A stretch of 31,644 nucleotides of DNA from CAZOKZ01 sp964580585 (lineage in GTDB: Bacteria > Sumerlaeota > Sumerlaeia > SLMS01 > JAHLLQ01). Under the pieces are notes generated by a model. It did not search any database and was not told where the DNA came from. It saw nothing but the letters and a program-made list of their open reading frames with translations. The position numbers were made by a program, and so were the translations under genes. This document shows, piece after piece, positions 15,271 to 23,842 of the stretch. Position 1 is the first letter of the stretch. Each line of letters opens with the position of its first letter. Where the stretch lies: assembly GCA_964580585.1 (NCBI GenBank), contig CAZOKZ010000054.1, forward strand, positions 1 through 31,644. The letters run 5' to 3'.

Positions 15271-16523
15271 GGAACTTGTCCTTCTCCTGCTAATTGTATT
15301 GTTTCCACCGTAACAGCATTGAGTTCCCTACCATCGAAACAATACGTCCAGTTGTCAACCTGTGTTGGGATGCAAACATGCGTGGATTCGTTGGGCGCCG
15401 TTGACTGGCGTCGGGTAAACGCTTCGGGGTTCATTGCCAAAATCGCTTCGCTTCGGCTGGTAAGACCCGCAGGGCCGCCTTTCAGCGAATGCCCACCTCC
15501 GGGAACCTGTAAAAACCGCCAATTATCGATTTTCCATGTGTTTTCATCCAACACCGTGGCGGGTTGCCCGGCTGCTTGCTCGATCACCGCGCGCAAATCC
15601 ACAAAATGCTGAAACAAAACCGTCGAATCCGCGTCGCCATGCGCTACAAAAATCGATGGCGCTTCCGGACCCAGCGGTGTGTGACGCGCCAATCCCGCCT
15701 GTGGGCTTCTCAAAAGCCGTTCCGCCGTTTTGCGAGCAAACTCCGCGTCCGACATCGACGGTGTTTGCTTGTCGCGGAACGTTGGCATGATCAGCGAAAG
15801 CCACCCCGACTTGCGTCCGTTCGCATCGCCTGTGTAACCCCGCGATTCCATCTCCTCGCGCGTGGGAATGCACGTAATGCCTGAAATCGCATAGACTTCG
15901 GCGAATAAATCCGGCCGTACTTGGAGCATTTGCAGGGCCAACTGGCCGCCTCCGGATTCACCCACCAGATAAATCCGCCGTCGGTCGATTTCCGGCATCG
16001 CTTCAAGCAATGCCCCAACGCCGCGCAACACATCCACCACCTGGTACTTGCCGAAATCGTAAGGCATATATTGCAAATTGCGGTAAAAAATCTGTGCAAT
16101 GACCACACCGCGTTCATCCGGCCATCGTTCGCGTACCGGGTCTTTGCCCGGCTCGTCGAAGATAAAAGCCCCCTTGTACGGGGGACAATCGCTTGTGCCG
16201 ATGCCGCCCAATTCCACAATCAATCCCGTAGTCTCGCTGACCCCCGCGCGCGGTTGGACATATCGAATTCCCAATTCCAACGCTTCCCGTTCGCCCGGCA
16301 GGCAACTTGCCGTATTGTCCGCGTCAAATGCCAACGGCTCGGCGGTCAACGGGCTTGAAAACGTCAACATTTGCACGACAAGCGGAGGTGGGGGAGGCAC
16401 TGGCGGCTTTGCGACGGGGGGCACGGGTGGAGGCGCAACAGGCTCAACGTCACGCGGAGCAATGACCGCACACCCCGATATCCAGGCTGCCATCGTTATC
16501 AGTAGAGTTCTCTTCCAAACCAT
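15267..16523 (-). CDS. Alpha/beta-hydrolase lipoprotein (esterase-like), first of a tandem pair
   Basis: About 418 residues. The lipoprotein signal ends ITMAAWISGC. A proline-rich linker (PVAPPPVPPVAKPPVPPPPP) leads to an alpha/beta-hydrolase domain with GESGGGQ (nucleophile Ser), IFVAHGDADSTV (acid Asp) and GGGHSLKGG (His), so a full catalytic triad is visible. Paired Cys residues (SCLPGE and TSDCPPYKG) may form a disulfide, as in the paralogue. The start lies among GTG 16532, ATG 16529 and ATG 16523; GGAG is 4 bases before 16529 and 10 before 16523. The gene overlaps the next start by 4 bases. The linker suggests an outer-membrane-tethered enzyme reaching into the periplasm or surface layer. 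The substrate is unknown. Confidence 0.83.
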   Translation of the reverse strand: MVWKRTLLITMAAWISGCAVIAPRDVEPVAPPPVPPVAKPPVPPPPPLVVQMLTFSSPLTAEPLAFDADNTASCLPGEREALELGIRYVQPRAGVSETTGLIVELGGIGTSDCPPYKGAFIFDEPGKDPVRERWPDERGVVIAQIFYRNLQYMPYDFGKYQVVDVLRGVGALLEAMPEIDRRRIYLVGESGGGQLALQMLQVRPDLFAEVYAISGITCIPTREEMESRGYTGDANGRKSGWLSLIMPTFRDKQTPSMSDAEFARKTAERLLRSPQAGLARHTPLGPEAPSIFVAHGDADSTVLFQHFVDLRAVIEQAAGQPATVLDENTWKIDNWRFLQVPGGGHSLKGGPAGLTSRSEAILAMNPEAFTRRQSTAPNESTHVCIPTQVDNWTYCFDGRELNAVTVETIQLAGEGQVP

Positions 16524-16626
16524 GACCATCACGCTCCGCGAATCGAATACAGGTTACTCGAATCGCGTTCGAGCCCACAACGGCAAGCGGAAAGCGAGTG
16601 ATTCAGATTTCACACGAGGAACAAAC

Positions 16627-17322
16627 TCACCCGTAATACAAAAAACTCCGCCGTTTCAACCGATGAGGAAGCGCAATCAACGCCCCGATCAGGAACACGC
16701 CGAAAAACGTCCACAAATTCGCCGCCACCGTGGCGCGTAGCAGTTTGTTCTGATCGGCTCCCGCGGGAGCCATGCACGCCACCACGCTGCCTTCCCAACC
16801 GATGGTCAACGCAATCGATGCAATCAGCCCCATAAAAAACGCAAACCACTTAATCACGAAAAATTGCAGAATATAACCCGGCTCGACACGAAGATTCATC
16901 ATAAAGACACAGGTAATGATGGAAATAAAAAGAGCGAAAAAGGTTAATGAAACGAAATTATCTTTGGTCAACCATCTCCACGACGTGTTCTCCAATTGTT
17001 CCGAAACATACCCCCCGGCCCACCATGTGAAGAGAATGAAAAGGCCAAAACCGACAAAACACGGCAGCCCCGGAATCGACAGCGAAGCCGCGACCATGAG
17101 CCCTGGGATGGTGGAAACCACGTTCGCCGCCACCATCATGAAAAAACCGCGCGCGATTCCCACACGGGCAAGACATGCAAATAGAAACGATTTAATGCTT
17201 ACAACGATGGCGAGCGCGATCAACGTGTTCGTTACGATCGACAGATTAATCGCCGGCCCCATCCACATTTGTGCGATGTACGGCACCGGCTCGCACGCAA
17301 GTAGCGACGTTGCTGGTATCAT
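16627..17322 (-). CDS. Polytopic inner-membrane protein of unknown function
   Basis: A 231-residue protein with about six hydrophobic segments (about 24-50, 60-80, 86-105, 122-145, 152-176 and 200-220). Their order resembles no family I can name. A conserved-looking FTWWAGGYVSEQLENTSWRWL loop separates the helices, and the C-terminus is basic (HRLKRRSFLYYG). GGGAGG lies 7 bases before the ATG, so the start is secure. It lies between TrpB2 and the hydrolase pair on the same strand with gaps of 75 and about 100 bases, so it may be cotranscribed with either or neither. Confidence 0.75.
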   Translation of the reverse strand: MIPATSLLACEPVPYIAQMWMGPAINLSIVTNTLIALAIVVSIKSFLFACLARVGIARGFFMMVAANVVSTIPGLMVAASLSIPGLPCFVGFGLFILFTWWAGGYVSEQLENTSWRWLTKDNFVSLTFFALFISIITCVFMMNLRVEPGYILQFFVIKWFAFFMGLIASIALTIGWEGSVVACMAPAGADQNKLLRATVAANLWTFFGVFLIGALIALPHRLKRRSFLYYG

Positions 17323-17397
17323 GGTGTTGCCTCCCAGGAAAACAAATCGAGGCGCAGGACGTGCCCCGTGCCTCGAAAAGTTAACCGCCTTCCACCC

Positions 17398-18750
17398 TCA
17401 AACCGTTGCCTTCTCCTCCTCCGCCCCGAGCGAAAACTCGTAATTCTGCAGCTTGCCCGCGATGAATGCTTCGTAGCTTCCCAAATCCAGGAACCCGTGC
17501 CCGCTCAGATTGAACACAATCGTCACCGGGCGGTTTTCGCGTTTCGCGCGGCGCGCTTCCTCGATGGCCGCGACTACCGCGTGTCCCGATTCCGGCGCAG
17601 GCAGAATGCCCTCGTTTTGCAGGAACATCTGGCACGCTTCGAACACTTCGAGCTGGTGGTACGACTGTGCTTCGATCAGTCCCTGATCCACCGCCGCCGA
17701 AACCAACGGTGCCATGCCGTGGTAACGCAGCCCGCCCGCGTGGATGCCCGGCGGCACAAACCGATGGCCGAGCGTGTGCATCTTCAGCAGCGGCGTCATG
17801 CCGATTGTATCGCCGAAATCATAATCGAAGCTGCCCTTGGTCAGCGTCGGGCACGCGGCAGGTTCGGTCGCCACCACGCGCAGGTTCTTGCGCCGCCCGG
17901 CGATTTTGTCCGCGATCAGCGGAAACGCGATACCCGCGAAATTGCTGCCGCCGCCCGCGCAACCGATCAGGATGTCCGGCTCGACGCCTGTCTTTTCGAG
18001 CTGCTTTTGCAACTCCAGCCCAATCACTGTCTGGTGCAGCATGACGTGGTTCAGCACGCTGCCCAGCGCGTACTTCGTGTCGGGACTCGACGCCGCGTCC
18101 TCGACCGCTTCGCTGATTGCCATGCCAAGCGACCCCGGCGTGTCCGGGTATTCCTCGCGCAACTGGCGCCCGACAGCCGTGCGATCCGTCGGCGACGGGT
18201 ACACCTCGCCGCCCCACAAGTTCATCAGCACGCGCCGGTAAGGCTTTTGCTCGTACGAACACCGCACCATGTACACGATGCACGCGAGACCGAAGCGCTG
18301 GCACGCAAACGCCAGCGACGACCCCCACTGGCCTGCGCCGGTTTCCGTCGTCAGGCGCTTGACGCCTGCCTGCTTATTGTACCACGCCTGCGCCACCGAC
18401 GTGTTCGGCTTGTGGCTGCCAGTGGGCGAAACGCCTTCGTACTTGTAGTAAATTTTCGCTGGCGTATCGAGCGCTCTCTCCAGCCGTTTCGCGTGCACCA
18501 GCGGTGTCGGGCGCCACAGCGTGTACGTTTCCAGCACTTCCTCCGGGATGTCGATCCACCGCTCGGTCGTCAGTTCCTGCTCAATCAGGTTATCCGGAAA
18601 AATCGCGGCCATGTCCTCGGGCGCGACCGGCTGGCGCGTGCCCGGATGCAGGTGGGGATCGACGGGCCGGGGCAAATCCGCCCCCAGATTGTACCACCGC
18701 GTCGGCAAATCTCGTGCGGAAAGATGAAATGTATCGGCATTGAGCGGCAT
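17398..18750 (-). CDS. trpB: TrpB2-type tryptophan synthase beta chain
   Basis: A 450-residue pyridoxal-phosphate enzyme that condenses indole (or a related donor) with serine. Visible elements are GSHKPNTSVAQ with the Schiff-base Lys114, ETGAGQWGSS (136-145), the phosphate-binding GGGSN (266-270) and SGHGFLD near the end. The long N-terminal segment before the core (RWYNLGADLPRPVDPHLHPGT) and overall length mark the TrpB2 subfamily, which often lacks tight TrpA partnership. No trpA or other tryptophan gene is adjacent, fitting a role in indole salvage. ATG 18750 has GGGAG 8 bases upstream; the frame extends 36 codons further upstream without family similarity and was excluded. Confidence 0.93.
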   Translation of the reverse strand: MPLNADTFHLSARDLPTRWYNLGADLPRPVDPHLHPGTRQPVAPEDMAAIFPDNLIEQELTTERWIDIPEEVLETYTLWRPTPLVHAKRLERALDTPAKIYYKYEGVSPTGSHKPNTSVAQAWYNKQAGVKRLTTETGAGQWGSSLAFACQRFGLACIVYMVRCSYEQKPYRRVLMNLWGGEVYPSPTDRTAVGRQLREEYPDTPGSLGMAISEAVEDAASSPDTKYALGSVLNHVMLHQTVIGLELQKQLEKTGVEPDILIGCAGGGSNFAGIAFPLIADKIAGRRKNLRVVATEPAACPTLTKGSFDYDFGDTIGMTPLLKMHTLGHRFVPPGIHAGGLRYHGMAPLVSAAVDQGLIEAQSYHQLEVFEACQMFLQNEGILPAPESGHAVVAAIEEARRAKRENRPVTIVFNLSGHGFLDLGSYEAFIAGKLQNYEFSLGAEEEKATV

Positions 18751-19183
18751 GGTGAAAACTCCCTCGGTTGAATGAACGGCTTCCGGCAAACGGCAGGCGA
18801 GGGGGGCGCTCGAAACGAGGGACGGAGCAAACAGACCCACCATCCGGAACCGGTCCAATCGTTGGGCAATTCGTGCTAGGCGTCAAAACCAGAGTTTCCC
18901 ATGTCGCAAGTTGCTCATCAATATTGCCATTGATTTTTTATTTCGCGTCACTTTGCGACTTAGCGCCTTCGCGGTAAAAAATCTTCCATCCCGTTCATCC
19001 CGTTATCCTGTCCGCCATGACTCCTCCCGTTCAAACGGCGTGGAGTCCGTTTACGCAAACCGATGCCCCTGCGCCGATTTCTCCTATCCGAACATCGCTT
19101 GACCCGCTCTTATTTTCCCCTGTTTCATGATCTGTCATTCATGGAGTGGGGAGAGAACCGATTTTCCACAAAGGAAAACGTTC
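18751..19183. other. Intergenic region between divergent genes, with short-period repeats
   Basis: This 433-base stretch separates the divergent trpB and CBM48 lipoprotein genes, so it should hold both promoters. It contains one stray GGGACGGAG word at 18819-18827 and the two adjacent repeat tracts at 18942-19013. AAGGA at about 19171 serves the lipoprotein gene. I see no convincing small gene; short frames across it translate the repeats. Confidence 0.6.
18942..19013. repeat. Adjacent short-period repeat tracts CTTNGCGN and CATCCCGTT
   Basis: Tract A (18942-18974) has about four units of an 8-base word: a partial first unit, then CTTTGCGA, CTTAGCGC and CTTCGCGG in exact 8-base register. After an A-rich spacer (18975-18986), tract B (18987-19013) has three 9-base units: CATCCCGTT, CATCCCGTT and ATCCTGTCC. 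I recall similar tract pairs from intergenic DNA of unrelated phyla, without an established function. Confidence 0.65.
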
Positions 19184-20782
19184 ATGAAGCGACCTCTTGG
19201 TTTTCGGCAAGTGCTGGGATTTACGATTTTAGGCATCGCGCTGGCCGGTTGCGCCTCGCGCACGGACGAAACCGTCGTGCAGGCGGACTCCCCGCCGCCG
19301 ACTGTTATCCCCGTCGAAGGAGCCGACCAAAAACTCGGCGCCACGGGCATCGTTTTTGGCACCGTGCTTCATCCCGACGGCACGCCGCTGACCGAAGGCG
19401 TCATCTGGATCGCTGCCGTGACCGATGGTGAAACGGCTTCTCCCTCCACGCTATATCCAGGCGCAAACGGCACCTTTATCAGCCCGCGTTTACGTCCAGG
19501 CAAGTATCGTCTTTGGACGCAAATTTCTGTCGGAACTCAATTGATCGAATCGGCTCGCGAAGTCGATGTGCAGGCCGGGTATCGCCAACGCACTGACCTT
19601 GATTTTTCCCAATTCACCCTGCTTGAAGGGACGATCACCTACGGTGGCGACGTTCCACCGCTCGAAAAATTTCGCGCTGATCTGATGCCCATGCTCAAAG
19701 ACGCCCAGCCCATCCAACTCCAGATCGAACCGGGTGGCCAGTTTACTGCCTATGCTCAACCGGGTGAATATCGTTTGGGGGTAACCTGCGAGCCCTTTGG
19801 CATGTGTGAACTGGATGGGGGAATCGTGATTGAAAAAGGCGGCGAAATCCTTAAGCGGAACTTTGCGATTCCCACCGTTGGTGCCGAAGTGCTGCTCATC
19901 GTTCCCGAAGACGAGGAATTCCGCGAAGGCACCTTGATCACCGATTATCGGACGTTCAACGGCTCGATTCCGAACCGCGTGGCACTGAGCACGACCAGTC
20001 ACCACTACGAGCACATCGTTCCAGGCGTGTATCAGGTTTCTTTTGTTGGCGAAAACGGTTTGCAAGGCGAATCCGAGCCTACCGCGATTGGTCCGGATGA
20101 ACGCAATCAGTTCACCATTATGCTCGATCGTCCAAAATGGCGGACATTTTATGGCAAGTTCAAGCTGCCGCCCGGTCGTCACGAGTACAAATTCTTCACG
20201 CGTGCCGACACATGGCGCGACGATCTCCTGAACCCGGAAAAAGTCGGCGAGGGCGCGCTTTCCAACTCGGTGTTTTCGATTCCAGGCGGAGCGATTGGCC
20301 TGGACGGAACCCGTTCCATGTGGCCTCGCGTACACGATAAAACCGGCGAAGTTGAATTCTGGGTTTCCCTGCCCACGCTCAAAGACAAAGCCTACCTGCG
20401 TGGCAGTTTCAACGGTTGGGGTCTTGATTCTCGCTACGTGATGGATCTGGTCGAAGAAAAAAACTTTGAACTGACCGTCCCCTTGCAACCCGGTCGGCAT
20501 GAATACAAGCTCTACACCACGGACGACATCTGGTGGCTCGACCCCAGCAATCCGATGCAATCCGGCACGGGGTTATCGATCAATAATCTGGTTCTGGTTC
20601 CCGAACCCGACCAGCAGGCCGGCATTTACCCGAGCGGATATCCGGAAATCGATTATGCCACGGGCAACGTTACCTTTCGCGCGTCATTGCCCACGCGAAC
20701 AGGCGAAGTTTACGTGCGTGGCGACTTCAACGGTTGGGCGCTTCAGCCCGAATATCGCATGCACGTCGTAGAAGGGGAGTAG
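19184..20782 (+). CDS. Lipoprotein with carboxypeptidase-regulatory-like and CBM48/E-set repeats
   Basis: A 532-residue protein. The lipoprotein signal ends ILGIALAGC. Residues about 50-330 contain beta-rich segments typical of carboxypeptidase-regulatory-like domains (GTVLHPDGTPLTEGVIWI, LRPGKYRLWTQ, AQPGEYRLGV, VPGVYQVSFVGENG). The C-terminal part holds CBM48/glycogen-recognition E-set repeats: a C-terminal half repeat (FKLPPGRHEYKFFTRADTW), one full repeat (AYLRGSFNGWGLDS to PGRHEYKLYTTDDIWWLDPSNP), and an N-terminal half repeat (VYVRGDFNGWALQPEYRM) after which the protein stops. These domains bind alpha-glucans or mediate protein contacts. The ATG at 19184 has AAGGA about 8 bases upstream. 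It converges on the radical SAM gene with only 26 bases between. Confidence 0.8.
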   Translation: MKRPLGFRQVLGFTILGIALAGCASRTDETVVQADSPPPTVIPVEGADQKLGATGIVFGTVLHPDGTPLTEGVIWIAAVTDGETASPSTLYPGANGTFISPRLRPGKYRLWTQISVGTQLIESAREVDVQAGYRQRTDLDFSQFTLLEGTITYGGDVPPLEKFRADLMPMLKDAQPIQLQIEPGGQFTAYAQPGEYRLGVTCEPFGMCELDGGIVIEKGGEILKRNFAIPTVGAEVLLIVPEDEEFREGTLITDYRTFNGSIPNRVALSTTSHHYEHIVPGVYQVSFVGENGLQGESEPTAIGPDERNQFTIMLDRPKWRTFYGKFKLPPGRHEYKFFTRADTWRDDLLNPEKVGEGALSNSVFSIPGGAIGLDGTRSMWPRVHDKTGEVEFWVSLPTLKDKAYLRGSFNGWGLDSRYVMDLVEEKNFELTVPLQPGRHEYKLYTTDDIWWLDPSNPMQSGTGLSINNLVLVPEPDQQAGIYPSGYPEIDYATGNVTFRASLPTRTGEVYVRGDFNGWALQPEYRMHVVEGE

Positions 20783-20786
20783 AGGG

Positions 20787-20802
20787 AACGGCAGCCGTTT
20801 TT
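20787..20802 (+). terminator. Possible small terminator between convergent genes
   Basis: AACGG (20787-20791), loop CAG and CCGTT (20795-20799) run into a short T-tract ending at 20802, within the 26-base gap between convergent stops. The stem is only 5 bases, so support is weak. Confidence 0.4.
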
Positions 20803-20808
20803 GCCTTC

Positions 20809-21924
20809 TCAAACAATCGCTTCGTTCACCAGCCCCGGGTTCGCGCCGCTGCTGGTGTTCATGCGGTTAACGTTTAAACACGACCGGCACGCTTCGGGCA
20901 CTTGGCCTTCGAACCACTGACGGCGGTAAGCTTCGTGGCGCGGCGAATTTAAAATGTCCATGAAATCCGTGTCGTTCAAATTCCCCATCACGCCATCGTC
21001 GGCTGGTTTGTTTTCCGGCGCGACATACGGCATCACGTCCAGCTTGTTCATGTAGCAGCACGACGACACGTAACCTTTGTAATCCACGAAAATCTGGTGC
21101 GTCGGACGCGCCAGGCATTGGCAGCCTTCGCGGACGAATTTCTGCGGGTGAATCAGAAGCTGCGTCGGCGAGTCGCGCAGAATTTCGCGCGTTTCCTCCA
21201 GCGTCGAAACCAACTTGCCCTGCCATTCGGCGTCCACGTCGTCCACCAAGCCCGTGTTCCACAGCGCGTTGCAGAGGTCTTCGCGGTTGATCGCCGTTTC
21301 CATGTGCTTGGCGTGCAGACGATCGAACTCGAATTGGGCGGCAAAGCGGGCGGCGTTCGGTAATTCGTGCAGATTGTTCTTCATCATCACGAACGCCCAT
21401 TCCAACCGGGTGTTCGCGCCGATTTCCTTGCGAAGGGCGTTCACTTCTTCCATGCGCTTCATCAGCACATCGAACGTTCCCTTGCCGCGCACGTGTTCAT
21501 ACGTTTCCGGGGTCGAGGCGTCGCAGGAAATGTTGATCGTATCGACGCCGAGTTCCAGAATTTTGCGCGAAAGCGGTTCCTTGAGCAACAATCCGTTCGT
21601 TGTAAAACACGTCCAAACGCCCGCTTTTTTGCACATTTCCAGCATTTCCGTGAAATGCTTGTTCATCAGTGGCTCGCCCCAGCCTGTCAAGTGAATGTGC
21701 TTGAACCGGGGGAGGATCGGGTAAACCTTTTCGCGGAACAACTCGATTGGAAACATGCCCTGCAACGACTCGTCGAAATGGCGCGGACACATGAAACACT
21801 TCAAGTTGCATGCGTAAGACGTTTCGATGCTGATCGTGTCGGGAAACGGCAGCGGAATGGGTGTTGCGGGTTTGCTGACGAGGCGTTGTTTGAGGTTTCT
21901 AAGCTTATCGATTACCGGAGACAT
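20809..21924 (-). CDS. Radical SAM protein with SPASM-like domain
   Basis: A 371-residue protein. The radical SAM CxxxCxxC motif is CNLKCFMC (Cys39, 43, 46), followed by the GWGEPL motif (LTGWGEPLMNKHF) and TTNGLLL. The C-terminal region has a SPASM-type auxiliary-cluster layout: CQCLARPTHQIFVDYKGYVSSCCYMN, then GNLNDTDFMDILNSPRHEAYRRQWFEG, and a closing CRSCLNVN. SPASM enzymes modify peptides, cofactors or sugars by radical chemistry. The ATG at 21924 begins a typical N-terminus; TTG 21972 would add 16 residues without a better ribosome binding site. It follows the B12-type radical SAM gene on the same strand after 132 bases, so the two may share a pathway. The substrate is unknown. Confidence 0.87.
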   Translation of the reverse strand: MSPVIDKLRNLKQRLVSKPATPIPLPFPDTISIETSYACNLKCFMCPRHFDESLQGMFPIELFREKVYPILPRFKHIHLTGWGEPLMNKHFTEMLEMCKKAGVWTCFTTNGLLLKEPLSRKILELGVDTINISCDASTPETYEHVRGKGTFDVLMKRMEEVNALRKEIGANTRLEWAFVMMKNNLHELPNAARFAAQFEFDRLHAKHMETAINREDLCNALWNTGLVDDVDAEWQGKLVSTLEETREILRDSPTQLLIHPQKFVREGCQCLARPTHQIFVDYKGYVSSCCYMNKLDVMPYVAPENKPADDGVMGNLNDTDFMDILNSPRHEAYRRQWFEGQVPEACRSCLNVNRMNTSSGANPGLVNEAIV

Positions 21925-22056
21925 GAATGAAAGACCGTTCTCGCTTGGGGCGGCTGGATCGTACTGGGGCAATGCGCGTGATGGCGCATCCGAGTCAAAG
22001 TGTGGAGCGTTCCCGGTGGCCTGTCAAGACGACGTGGCGTGGAAAACAACCTGCTC

Positions 22057-23814
22057 TTACCGGTGGTGGATGATTTTTTTCACCGTTTCCTTCAACACGC
22101 GCTTGAAACGATAACCCGTCCATTGGTCGCCGTTGCCGCCATTGGCTGTTGCGCGAGCGTGTTGTTCCTCGATGCTGCCCTCGGCCCCATTGTAGGCCTG
22201 GGCGCGACGACGGGCCGCCAGGATGGCGTCTTCCTGGATGTTCGCCTCATCGCCTGGACGCAGAAACCCTTGAATGCGGCGGAAATACTCGCCGTTCAAG
22301 TCGATCACCAATGCTTCGAGGTCCAACGGGTTTTCACGGAAGTACGTGTTGTGGCTCAACGCCAGCACCGTCTCCTTGCGAATGAACGGCGTTCCCGTCA
22401 GGTGATAGAGCATGTTCCAGAACAACCGCTCGTTCCACGGAACTTCCTTCATCAGGCGTTTTTTATTCACCAACTCGGTTGTTGAATACGTTTGAAGCCC
22501 AAAGGTCTCCGTGTGGAACGGCCCCTTCATGTCGAGCAGCAATTCCAACGTCTCGCGGCGGTCTTCGTCTGTCTCATAGGGCGAGTCGGAAATCACATCG
22601 ACCTGAACGGATTCAAACGGATGTTCGGCCAGCCATTCGGACATGCGGATGACCTTCTCGCGATGCAATGGACGGTCGTAAACTTCCTTCGAGGTGCGCG
22701 AACTCCCTGTTTGAATACCAATACCCGTTTTTGTCATGCCCGCTTCAAACAACGCCGCGACCATATCCCGGTCGGTGGAAATCGGGTGCACGTAACCCGT
22801 GAACGTAATTCCGCGAGGCTTGAAGCGCTCGATCCATTTTTCGGCAAACTCGACGATCCACTTCTTCTGAATCGCGAAAATTTCATCGTGCATAATGAAG
22901 TGGCGCATCCCGTTTTCTTCGATGCGTTTTTCCACCTCGCCCAACACATGATCCACACTGCGGCGGCGAATGCGTTGGTATCCGTCATCCATTTTATTGA
23001 TCACCGAGTGAATGCAAAACGAACAGGTGTACGGGCAACCGCGTTCGGTGAAGATGAAAATGTGGTTTTCAATGAAGCCGCGTTTGTGCTCCAGTTTATA
23101 ATCCAGCTTATCGTCGTCGATCAGGACTTCCTTCTCGGCGTAGATCGGTAGCGCAAACGTGTCGAGGTCCTTCTCGAACGGCAGACGAGCGAATCGATGC
23201 ACCTCGTCGCCCTTGACGAACCACATGCCGGGCACATCGGGCACCTCGCCCGCCATGTACTCGTGCCAGCGATCCATCAGCATCTTCATTGGCACTTCGC
23301 CTTCGGCGGCACAGATGATATCCGGTACCTGCAGTTTCTTTGTCTCGCCGGTTTCCGGATGAGGTTTCAGACCATCGAGACAGCTTTCCGGGTGCACCAT
23401 ACAGTGAATGCCACCCCAGATCACCGGCAGGCCCGGAATACGTTCGTGGATCAGCTTCGTCAGTCGGCGGGCAATATTCACCGTGACGCTGAACATCGAA
23501 ATCCCGACCACATGCGGATCGTAGGCCTTCAATTCCTGAATAAACAGGTCTTCTTCCGTGCTCGTGATTTCACTGGGGTAGGGAACGTAGAGAACTTCGC
23601 CCGGGTGCTGGAAAGCGACATACTGAATGTCAATCTGATAGCGTTTCAGTTCCTCGTGCTTTTCATAATCCGTTGTGGGGAAAGCAACCGCGCGCAATTC
23701 TTTCATGTGGAAGAACTTAACGTCATGGCCGTTTTCCTGGAGATGCCCGGCCACATAACGTGGACCGGCGGCTCCGGGATTGTAGGTCGTAACCATGGCG
23801 ACGCGTGTATTCAT
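22057..23814 (-). CDS. B12-binding-domain-type radical SAM protein
   Basis: A 585-residue protein. The N-terminal domain (about 1-200) has the Rossmann-like pattern of cobalamin-binding domains of class B radical SAM enzymes: VAMVTTYNPGAAGPRYVAGHLQENGHDV, then DPHVVGISMFSVTVN and PVIWGGIHCMVHPE. The DxHxxG base-off histidine motif is absent, as is common in this class. The radical SAM core starts at ERGCPYTCSFC (Cys260, 264, 267), with later GIGIQTGSSRTSKEVYDR and VDVISDSPYETDEDRRET. A charged C-terminal extension follows. Related enzymes methylate unactivated carbons or rearrange lipids and cofactors. GGAG lies 6 bases before the ATG. The gene lies upstream of the SPASM protein. Confidence 0.88.
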   Translation of the reverse strand: MNTRVAMVTTYNPGAAGPRYVAGHLQENGHDVKFFHMKELRAVAFPTTDYEKHEELKRYQIDIQYVAFQHPGEVLYVPYPSEITSTEEDLFIQELKAYDPHVVGISMFSVTVNIARRLTKLIHERIPGLPVIWGGIHCMVHPESCLDGLKPHPETGETKKLQVPDIICAAEGEVPMKMLMDRWHEYMAGEVPDVPGMWFVKGDEVHRFARLPFEKDLDTFALPIYAEKEVLIDDDKLDYKLEHKRGFIENHIFIFTERGCPYTCSFCIHSVINKMDDGYQRIRRRSVDHVLGEVEKRIEENGMRHFIMHDEIFAIQKKWIVEFAEKWIERFKPRGITFTGYVHPISTDRDMVAALFEAGMTKTGIGIQTGSSRTSKEVYDRPLHREKVIRMSEWLAEHPFESVQVDVISDSPYETDEDRRETLELLLDMKGPFHTETFGLQTYSTTELVNKKRLMKEVPWNERLFWNMLYHLTGTPFIRKETVLALSHNTYFRENPLDLEALVIDLNGEYFRRIQGFLRPGDEANIQEDAILAARRRAQAYNGAEGSIEEQHARATANGGNGDQWTGYRFKRVLKETVKKIIHHR

Positions 23815-23842
23815 AGAGTGCTCCAGCAGCTTGTGATTCCCC

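Noticed and set aside
17368..18771. Long plus-strand frame (467 codons) opposite trpB
   Set aside because: It is a mirror frame of a GC-rich gene, extremely Arg/His-rich; the minus strand encodes an unmistakable TrpB2.
18942..19013. CRISPR array reading of the short-period tracts
   Set aside because: The units are 8-9 bases, contiguous and degenerate, with no spacers; no cas gene is present.
19490..20560. Minus-strand frame opposite the CBM48 lipoprotein gene
   Set aside because: No ribosome binding site or recognisable domain; the plus strand has a lipobox and E-set repeats.
21925..22056. Possible peptide precursor between the radical SAM genes
   Set aside because: I looked for a short frame with a leader-like or Cys/Gly-rich core and a ribosome binding site and found none.
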